From positions 40,689 to 104,688 of the forward strand of contig NZ_JAJUBB010000018.1 of the NCBI RefSeq assembly GCF_028683135.1: a stretch of 64,000 nucleotides of DNA, given 5' to 3'. Below are positions 9,570 to 16,084 of this stretch, piece after piece. The notes below the pieces were generated by a model that made no database searches, was not told where the DNA came from, and saw only the letters and a list, made by a program, of their open reading frames with translations. This DNA is from Enterovibrio qingdaonensis. Lineage in GTDB: Bacteria; Pseudomonadota; Gammaproteobacteria; Enterobacterales; Vibrionaceae. Position 1 is the stretch's first letter, and every line of letters begins with the position of its first letter. The position numbers were made by a program, and so were the translations under genes.

Positions 9570-10796
9570 ATGAATCAACTAATTTCTGTCGGCGCACTAG
9601 AATCCTTCCTCATCGCCATTTTTGTACTATTTCTCGGCCATTTCATCAATGCCAGAGTTTCGATTCTAAAAAAGTTTAACATCCCTGAACCCATTGTCGG
9701 TGGCTTGGTTGTTGCCAGTGCCATTACCGTATTGCACCTCAATGGGATCGAATTAGAGTTCCACCTGCCGTTGCAACACACTTTTATGCTGATGTTTTTT
9801 GCAACGGTCGGTTTGGCGGCGAACTACACGCAGCTGATCAAAGGCGGTGCAAAAGTATTCGTTTTCTTAGCTGTGGCTTCACTCTACATCGTGCTGCAAA
9901 ACGGCGTGGGCGTGACGCTAGCAACTGCGTTAGGTTTAGACCCTTTAATGGGACTGATTGCGGGTTCAATTACGTTGTCCGGTGGACACGGTACTGGCGC
10001 AGCTTGGGCACAAACTTTCCAAGACGTTTATGGTATGCATAACGTACTGGAAATCGCCATGGCATCGGCCACCTTTGGCCTGATCATGGGCGGTATCATC
10101 GGGAGCCCTGTCGCACAGCGTCTGGTTCAGCGTTTTAACCTGAAATCCCAGTATGGCAACACCAACAACACCCATGAGCAGTTCCCAGAATTGGTCACCT
10201 ACAACGAAAACGAGCAAGACAAAGTCACCGCGAAGAAAGTGATAGAGACACTTTTCGTATTGCTGATCTGCGTAACGGGTGCCAAGTATCTGGAACTTTG
10301 GGTGCGTAGCTTTGAAATAAGCTGGCTGATGATCCCTGACTTTGTTTACGCCTTGTTCATTGGTGTTGTGATCACCAATGTACTGGAAGTCTCTAAGGTA
10401 AAAAGAATGGACGTGGAAACCGTCGATATTCTTGGCACCGTTTCATTGGCACTGTTCTTAGCGATGGCTTTGATGAGTCTGAAGCTATGGAATATCTTGG
10501 ATCTGGCCGTGCCGTTCCTGATCATTCTGATGGTGCAATCCGCTATGCTGGCCGTATTTACGTACTTCGTGACGTTCCGAATCATGGGTAAAAACTACGA
10601 TGCAGCAGTCATAGCTAGTGGACACTGTGGCTTCGGACTTGGCGCAACGCCTACGGCGGTGATGAATATGGGCTCTGTGGTTAACCGTTTTGGTCCGTCA
10701 CCTCAAGCGTTCATGGTCGTGCCCATTGTTGGTGCCTTCTTCATTGATATTGTGAACCTGATTATTCTTCAGACCACGCTAAGTATCATCGGCTAA
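9570..10796 (+). CDS. gltS: Sodium/glutamate symporter
   Basis: GltS is an inner-membrane Na+-coupled glutamate uptake carrier of the ESS family. The protein has two inverted halves with re-entrant glycine-rich loops: LSGGHGTGAAWAQTF in the first half and ASGHCGFGLGATPTAVMN in the second, both hallmarks of GltS. The N-terminal helix pattern ESFLIAIFVLFLGHFIN and the motif FNIPEPIVGGL also match. The length of 408 residues is close to the E. coli protein. The gene is followed by a strong terminator and is probably monocistronic. Confidence 0.95.
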   Translation: MNQLISVGALESFLIAIFVLFLGHFINARVSILKKFNIPEPIVGGLVVASAITVLHLNGIELEFHLPLQHTFMLMFFATVGLAANYTQLIKGGAKVFVFLAVASLYIVLQNGVGVTLATALGLDPLMGLIAGSITLSGGHGTGAAWAQTFQDVYGMHNVLEIAMASATFGLIMGGIIGSPVAQRLVQRFNLKSQYGNTNNTHEQFPELVTYNENEQDKVTAKKVIETLFVLLICVTGAKYLELWVRSFEISWLMIPDFVYALFIGVVITNVLEVSKVKRMDVETVDILGTVSLALFLAMALMSLKLWNILDLAVPFLIILMVQSAMLAVFTYFVTFRIMGKNYDAAVIASGHCGFGLGATPTAVMNMGSVVNRFGPSPQAFMVVPIVGAFFIDIVNLIILQTTLSIIG

Positions 10797-10815
10797 AAAC
10801 AGCATATTGATGTTC

Positions 10816-10853
10816 AACGAGCAGACGTGACCATGTCTGCTCGTTCTTTCCTT
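10816..10853 (+). terminator. Intrinsic terminator after gltS
   Basis: AACGAGCAGAC pairs perfectly with GTCTGCTCGTT over 11 pairs around an eight-base loop. The stem is followed by CTTTCCTTTT. Confidence 0.85.
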
Positions 10854-10942
10854 TTGGTTGTTCCTGTCGCAATCTTTAGCATGTTTTAACTAAGGTTAAG
10901 AATATGCTTAAGGCAGAACGTAAATCTCGACTGTGAATTAAC

Positions 10943-11974
10943 ATGCGCTCTTACGATATTTTTGCTTTAAAACACACCCGCTTACTCTACATGTTGCGCG
11001 TGTCTTTCGTTTTTGGGGTTATCCTTCTGATCACCCGTGCTTTTACCATCCCCTACGGTTACTGGGCTCTGATTACTGCCGTCACGATTCTTGGGGCAAT
11101 TCCTTTTGTTGGTGGCGTACTATCCAAAGCCAAGCAACGGGTCACGGGTACGGTTATTGGGGCCTTAATGGGCCTCGCACTCTTTCTTATTCCACCGCAG
11201 TACCACTGGACTCACCACATCGCATTCTTTGCACTGCTCGTCGCTGCCATGTATTGCACTCAGGAAAAATATGCCTATGCGTCTCTGATGGCAGCCATCA
11301 CCATCGTTATCGTCGCCGGTGGTGGTCCCGCAGATGTCGCAGCCGCAGGGTGGCGTATATTCAATGTTCTTTGGGCGGCAATTCTCACCATTTTGGCGAG
11401 TCTTTTTATCTTCCCCGCCAAGGCCACTGAACGTTTTATTTACCTGCTTGAACAATATCTTGTTGAGTGCAGCCATTACTATGCCAAGCACATTAAGCAT
11501 GCGAAGCAAGGTAAGTTCCCACCTTCTCATGCAGAAAAGCTCAATACCATCATTGAAACCCAGCAATCTTTATTGCCGCATATGATGGTGGAGTCCGGCG
11601 TTAACAAGTCGGTTTTGAATGATATTCTTCTGATTGAAAAACGCTTATTTGCCGAGCTAGAAGCCCTGCTCAGTACACAATGGGAAAGCCAGCAAGGACA
11701 AGATGAGATCATGAATTTGGAAGGCTTGACCAAGGCGCAAAGTCAGCTCTCGGACAATTTTCAGGTACTGGCACAACAAGTTTCAGAGAAGCGAGTGACC
11801 GAAGTCGAGTGTATCGACATTCACCTTCTTAACCTGTCCAAAGAACAACTATGCCAATCAGCCAATGACATTAGCGATATCAGCTATTACGGTTATTTGT
11901 GGTTGAACCGCGAAATGGCAAGGCAGTTTATCCAGCTCAGCAAAGCAAGTACCGCGCTGTTTAAAACACCTTAA
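10943..11974 (+). CDS. FUSC-family inner-membrane protein
   Basis: Six closely packed hydrophobic helices occupy about residues 18-165, including the segment PYGYWALITAVTILGAIPFVGG. This is characteristic of the fusaric-acid-resistance/aromatic-acid-exporter (FUSC) family, where this P-x-G-Y-W-A element is conserved. The C-terminal half is a soluble alpha-helical domain rich in Gln and Glu. Family members are thought to help export of aromatic acids or other toxic compounds together with periplasmic partners, but no partner gene is adjacent and the substrate is unknown. The ribosome site is weak. It lies between the gltS terminator and the TIR/DUF4062-like gene. Confidence 0.75.
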   Translation: MRSYDIFALKHTRLLYMLRVSFVFGVILLITRAFTIPYGYWALITAVTILGAIPFVGGVLSKAKQRVTGTVIGALMGLALFLIPPQYHWTHHIAFFALLVAAMYCTQEKYAYASLMAAITIVIVAGGGPADVAAAGWRIFNVLWAAILTILASLFIFPAKATERFIYLLEQYLVECSHYYAKHIKHAKQGKFPPSHAEKLNTIIETQQSLLPHMMVESGVNKSVLNDILLIEKRLFAELEALLSTQWESQQGQDEIMNLEGLTKAQSQLSDNFQVLAQQVSEKRVTEVECIDIHLLNLSKEQLCQSANDISDISYYGYLWLNREMARQFIQLSKASTALFKTP

Positions 11975-12089
11975 CACGCCGTGTTCTCTGCCCTGGCTCT
12001 AATTTCAATGCATTTGTATTACCCAGGGCACGCTGTGATACGTAAGATGGCATAGCTCTTTATTCGCTCTACCAGCAAAGGATCGTATT

Positions 12090-14336
12090 GTGAACAGCAT
12101 CTTTATCTCTTTCTCTCACACAGAACTGAAGCCCCTTGTAGAATCACTGATTTCTGCGTTGAATGGTTCGACATTGCTTCAACGGTGCCAAATACGCCCC
12201 TTTCACATCGCCGAGTTCGACGCCTTTCGCAAGGCTCCCATTGAAAACACCGTGCACTGTGTTTCACGTTCTCGCTGTTTGATAAACCTCATTGGGAAAG
12301 ATCTGGGTGAAGTGCGCGCTGAAGGTAAATCGCATATTGAGTGCGAGGTAAATGCTGCTCTCGACAATCAGGTAGACGTACTCACTTTTCTTGTTGGGAA
12401 ACACCACGCTGATAGCGCAACACAGCCAGAAAGCGTCCGCGAATTCCTAAGCGTATTACCGAGCCATTTTCTTCGACACCACATTCAGGACGAACACCAA
12501 GACGACATTGTCGATTCAATTGTTAAACAGGTAGAAACCTTCCTTTGGGCTTCACTAGGCTGTGATGATAACCCACGCATGCCTGAGAGTTCACTGCTGA
12601 AAATCGATGGTATTTCCCCGTCGACTGACACGACTGAAAGTCCACACCATGACCAATTTCGCCGTATCTTTGATAAACCGGATCCTTCGTTAGAGACCAA
12701 CCCTATCGCGTCTTCATTGGCGCAGCGTAAAGACTGGGCATTCCAAAGTATGGAATTGAATCATCTCAGTGAAGCCACACAGAACTTGGTTAAAGCCACT
12801 GAAGAATTTGGGTCCGACTTTTTCAGTTGCTTCTGGCTTGGCCGTATTTACGCGTTGCAAACAGACACGTCTGCGAACTGGAAGTCCGCCATTCCATTGT
12901 CTGAGCGCGCAATATCTTCACTGAAAGAAGATGAAACCCTACTTGCTTCTGCCTGCAACTCACATATTGCTATCGCATATGCCCATATTGGGGATTTCGA
13001 AAAAGCAGCCCACTATTTTGATTTGGCATTAGCACAATATGAAACATTCGAGGTGCTAGAACGTAAAACCGACATGCTGCTAAACCAGTTCGCACTTAAC
13101 AATAACCCTCATAACAAACAGTTGGCTGTTGAGGCGTTAAGCACATTTATTCGAACAAATCTTAAGTACTATCTCGCGGCATCTGAGCATTTCTCTAAGA
13201 AAAACCCGACCTCATTTGCAGAAGCCGAAGGAGATATTCACCAAGAACTCGATGCTCTGCGTGTGGCACTGACGGAAAACTATGGCGAACTTCAGCCATG
13301 GGCAGACAGCGCATTCAATATTGCGTTTCCTGAATCAACGTCTTTCCATGACTCCAACGATATTCTTCTCGCAATCTACGCGGCGAATCAGAAGATGTGG
13401 GAAAACTTCGCAGCACTGCGCGCCTGCAGCACGTCGCTTCTACAGTTTTACGAAAGCCATGCACAGCAAAGAAAAGATCTGGAAACCCATAACCTAAACC
13501 TAGATAACGACCATGGCGTGGCGATCAGCTTGATTGACGAGCTTGCCACTACCATTGATGAGCGCAAAACGACCAACGCGAAAGAAAGCGACCTACAAAC
13601 ACGCGTCAGCAAAGAAAAGCGCAACCTTGTCATCTGGGATATCAGCCTCCTCGCATCTCTGGGTATTTTGGCATGGTGTTACTTCCTGAAACCTGAGTTT
13701 ATCTGGCTGTCTGCGGCACTATCTGTTGGCCTGTTGATCGTGAGGTTCTACTTCAAATCTCGCCACTCCGTTGCCACCTTACGGATAAAAAGCAGCAAAG
13801 CACACCGTCGGTTCATCAACGAATCTGTCACCGAGTTGGTCGAGAATGCAATGCACAGCATGGCCTTACCGCATATGCGTTCCATTGTTGAGCGTTTGAA
13901 GTCCGCACCTAATTACCTCAATCATGAAGATCTTGCGGCGACGAAATCCGCCTTAAATGATTTTGTAGAAAATCAGCGAAAAGCCGTCGACAGTGGCCTT
14001 GCCACATGGGAATTGAAGTCCCTGTCACTCAAAAAACTCATTCGAGAGTGGCTTGGGAAAGTGGCGCAATTTGAGCAACTTGCCAGCTCGTCAATCAATA
14101 CAAACGTCACGGGAAGAATCAATCAGAGCCGTAACGTGCATTTTTTTCACCCCTCGTTACTGACGAACAACAGCGAAGGTATGTTTGGCGAACCGTCAGA
14201 CAAACACTGTTTCCAGAAAGACGGCTCACAAATGCTAGCTTGGTTCGACAATCCCGTGAGCGCCATCGCGATGCAAGCCTTTTACTCGAACGAGAAGCCA
14301 GTAGCCGAAGCTACCTCAGAAAAAACGTTGGCTTAG
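12090..14336 (+). CDS. TIR/DUF4062-like protein with helical repeats and two membrane spans
   Basis: This is a large protein of unknown function. Residues 1-120 form an alpha/beta domain beginning IFISFSHTELKPLVESL and ending KSHIECEVNAALDNQVDVLTFLVG. The order of strands and the S-x-x-E-x-E-x-x-A pattern recall DUF4062 and TIR-like domains, which often act as sensors or NAD-consuming effectors. No confident catalytic residue can be named. Residues about 200-340 look like TPR-type repeats (KTDMLLNQFALNN region). Two membrane helices lie near residues 516-550, flanked by charged helices. The start is GTG behind AAAGGA. A strong terminator follows. It lies 1.2 kb before the EcfP/PknT pair, but an operon link is cut by that terminator. 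Confidence 0.6.
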   Translation: MNSIFISFSHTELKPLVESLISALNGSTLLQRCQIRPFHIAEFDAFRKAPIENTVHCVSRSRCLINLIGKDLGEVRAEGKSHIECEVNAALDNQVDVLTFLVGKHHADSATQPESVREFLSVLPSHFLRHHIQDEHQDDIVDSIVKQVETFLWASLGCDDNPRMPESSLLKIDGISPSTDTTESPHHDQFRRIFDKPDPSLETNPIASSLAQRKDWAFQSMELNHLSEATQNLVKATEEFGSDFFSCFWLGRIYALQTDTSANWKSAIPLSERAISSLKEDETLLASACNSHIAIAYAHIGDFEKAAHYFDLALAQYETFEVLERKTDMLLNQFALNNNPHNKQLAVEALSTFIRTNLKYYLAASEHFSKKNPTSFAEAEGDIHQELDALRVALTENYGELQPWADSAFNIAFPESTSFHDSNDILLAIYAANQKMWENFAALRACSTSLLQFYESHAQQRKDLETHNLNLDNDHGVAISLIDELATTIDERKTTNAKESDLQTRVSKEKRNLVIWDISLLASLGILAWCYFLKPEFIWLSAALSVGLLIVRFYFKSRHSVATLRIKSSKAHRRFINESVTELVENAMHSMALPHMRSIVERLKSAPNYLNHEDLAATKSALNDFVENQRKAVDSGLATWELKSLSLKKLIREWLGKVAQFEQLASSSINTNVTGRINQSRNVHFFHPSLLTNNSEGMFGEPSDKHCFQKDGSQMLAWFDNPVSAIAMQAFYSNEKPVAEATSEKTLA

Positions 14337-14362
14337 TAAACAGTAAATACATCGATGTCGAC

Positions 14363-14390
14363 AGATGAGCGAGCATTTCGCTCATCTTTA
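14363..14390 (+). terminator. Intrinsic terminator after the TIR/DUF4062-like gene
   Basis: AGATGAGCGA pairs with TCGCTCATCT over ten pairs around a five-base loop, ending in TTTA. It sits 27 bases past the stop codon. Confidence 0.75.
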
Positions 14391-14640
14391 CTCATCTGCG
14401 CATTGTAAGCATCGATCTCGCCTACCCCTGCGTTACGTCACCGCCTCTCTTTTTACCCACTTACCGTTACTCACCGCACCTTAAACAAAGCTTTGTTAAA
14501 CACCGCTTTCTGAAACGCAGCTTTCCGAATCAAAGTTTCTTTAAAATAATTTTGCGTAAATTTTCGAATGCGCTGTCACTGTCGTTGGCATCAGCCGATG
14601 GCTACTATCACCACATCTCGACAACGGACAGGAATTGAAC
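14391..14640 (+). other. Gap before the small membrane protein gene
   Basis: The gap between the two stop/start codons is 304 bases in total, including the terminator. The remaining part has no gene and no clear regulatory repeat; it carries a pyrimidine-rich first half and an AT-rich stretch (TTAAAATAATTTTGCG) that may contain the promoter. An AGGA ribosome site precedes the ATG at 14641. Confidence 0.35.
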
Positions 14641-14940
14641 ATGAGTTACGGTGACACAATCACAGCTGAACGCTTGAAAAACAAAATGAAGAACAAGGTA
14701 CTGGGGATCTTTTTAAACTTTGCCCTTCCAGGCGTTGGGCACATGTACGCGGGCCACGTTATGAAAGGCATCATTACCTTAGTGGTGTTTATCGTCTGTA
14801 TGTTCACTGCATTTTTGGTTGTGCCCGGTATTATCGCTTTCATTTTGTGGCTATGGGGCATGTTCTCCGTCAACAAAGACATCATTGCTTACAACGATGC
14901 ACTGTTAGCGTCAGAACTCGACAAGCAAAAACAACAATAG
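14641..14940 (+). CDS. Small TM2-like inner-membrane protein
   Basis: The protein has 99 residues. After a charged N-terminus it has FALPGVGHMYAGHVMKGI followed by one long or two close hydrophobic helices, a layout like TM2-domain proteins (G-x-x-G-x-H-x-F/M-Y-x-G turn). A short polar tail ends in KQKQQ. Function is unknown. I chose the ATG two codons inside the longer frame because it has an ACAGGA ribosome site at a suitable distance. The lipoprotein gene follows after 35 bases on the same strand, so the two are probably co-transcribed. Confidence 0.65.
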   Translation: MSYGDTITAERLKNKMKNKVLGIFLNFALPGVGHMYAGHVMKGIITLVVFIVCMFTAFLVVPGIIAFILWLWGMFSVNKDIIAYNDALLASELDKQKQQ

Positions 14941-14975
14941 CCCTTTGCAATCAAAAACTCAGAGAGTAGTAACTG

Positions 14976-15323
14976 ATGAAAAACACACTGAAGAAGTCAA
15001 AATATCTGGCCCTGCCGCTAGCACTGATTCTGGTCGGTTGCGGTGCTGATTACCCATCGAAAAGCGAAGCGAGAAGTGCAGTTGAAACCGCGGCAGTCCA
15101 AGCCGCACAGGCAATGGGTGGCTTATTTGAAATTGAACTGGATGACATTGATCTAAGCGATTGTAATGTCGTCGGCAACGAAGAAGACGGTATTGTTTCA
15201 TGTCATGTCACGGCAAAAGCAACCACAACAATGAGTTTATTCGGTGAATCAGCCACCGAAGTGAGTGACTTCAGTGAGCAAGTCGAATTCCAAAAAATTG
15301 ATAGTGAATGGGTCGCTATCTAA
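14976..15323 (+). CDS. Small lipoprotein
   Basis: The N-terminus is a lipoprotein signal: basic residues, a hydrophobic stretch, and the lipobox ILVGC near residue 22, with Gly after the Cys. The mature part is about 90 residues, acidic and beta-rich, with two further cysteines (DCNVV and SCHVT) that could form a disulfide. It does not match a family I recognise. It probably forms a two-gene unit with the small membrane protein upstream and ends at a strong terminator before the sigma factor gene. Confidence 0.7.
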   Translation: MKNTLKKSKYLALPLALILVGCGADYPSKSEARSAVETAAVQAAQAMGGLFEIELDDIDLSDCNVVGNEEDGIVSCHVTAKATTTMSLFGESATEVSDFSEQVEFQKIDSEWVAI

Positions 15324-15364
15324 TCGACAAAGACGATTCAAAAAACAGTTATCCATTTTTTGCT

Positions 15365-15390
15365 AAACAGGGCGTGTAAGCCCTGTTTCT
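15365..15390 (+). terminator. Intrinsic terminator after the lipoprotein gene
   Basis: AAACAGGGC pairs with GCCCTGTTT over nine pairs around a six-base loop. It separates the lipoprotein transcript from the EcfP/PknT operon. Confidence 0.75.
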
Positions 15391-15409
15391 GCATCTTGCA
15401 CGCTACGCG

Positions 15410-15438
15410 TTCTCAAGGCAAAATCAAGCACTTGAGAA
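15410..15438. promoter_or_regulatory. Inverted repeat upstream of the sigma factor gene
   Basis: TTCTCAAG and CTTGAGAA form an eight-base inverted repeat separated by 13 bases, about 50 bases before the chosen start. It could be an operator or a leader hairpin; there is no T run, so it is not a terminator. Confidence 0.35.
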
Positions 15439-15490
15439 GTAACAATCACATCGGAAGCTTTATGTGATTGCAAGAATAGATACAGGATAC

Positions 15491-16084
15491 ATGTTTCAGA
15501 AGCAGTCTCTATTGGAGCGAATAGACGCCACCGAAATTCTGAATGGCTGGCAGTCCCGCGACAAAGAAAAATCCAATGATTTTTTCGTCGCCGCTTATCA
15601 AGATATATATTCCATCGTCAAATCCATGCTCGATAAAAAACAACCTCACGGTACGCTTTTCAGTCAATCCAGCGCAACGGAATTGACCCATGAAGCGATT
15701 TTGAAGCTCAATAAGTGGCGAAATGACGAAACACCCTTCACGCAGCGCAAAGAGTTTGTGGACTATGTCCGATGCTCAGTTTGGCACTTGCTTTTTGCCG
15801 ACCATGAAAACAGTCAGCAAAAAGAGGAGGGTAAAAAAGAGTATGCAGACGTAGAGCAATTAAAAGCCGTCGCCCACCTACCTGACTACTCTTTGAGTCG
15901 CGATCTGTACCTCGTGCTTACGACATTGCGAAGCCGTTACCCAGAGCAAGCTGATGCGTTTGAATACAAACATTTTGCAGCCGTCTCCAATAAACAAATC
16001 GCCATGCTACAGAATGTGAGCGAACGCACCGTTAATAACCGCCTTTTGTTCGCGACAAACTACCTTAGAAAAGCCCTCGCTTGA
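15491..16084 (+). CDS. ecfP: ECF sigma factor, EcfP-like (ECF43 type)
   Basis: This is an RNA polymerase sigma factor with region 2 (about residues 20-100) and region 4 (RYPEQADAFEYKHFAAVSNKQIAM, then SERTVNNRL as the DNA-binding helix). It lacks the acidic region 2.2 patch found in most ECF factors. In V. parahaemolyticus EcfP this defect is overcome when kinase PknT phosphorylates a threonine in region 2.2, Thr63 as I recall. With the start chosen here the residue at position 63 is a Thr, in SSATELTHEA. I chose ATG 15491 over a GTG nine codons upstream because it has an AGGA site. There is no anti-sigma gene; the kinase gene overlaps by one base. I infer the same activation by phosphorylation. 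Confidence 0.82.
   Translation: MFQKQSLLERIDATEILNGWQSRDKEKSNDFFVAAYQDIYSIVKSMLDKKQPHGTLFSQSSATELTHEAILKLNKWRNDETPFTQRKEFVDYVRCSVWHLLFADHENSQQKEEGKKEYADVEQLKAVAHLPDYSLSRDLYLVLTTLRSRYPEQADAFEYKHFAAVSNKQIAMLQNVSERTVNNRLLFATNYLRKALA

Noticed and set aside
11989..12030. TGCCCTGG/CCAGGGCA inverted repeat after the FUSC gene as a terminator
   Set aside because: The loop is 26 bases long and there is no T run; not convincing as a terminator or operator.
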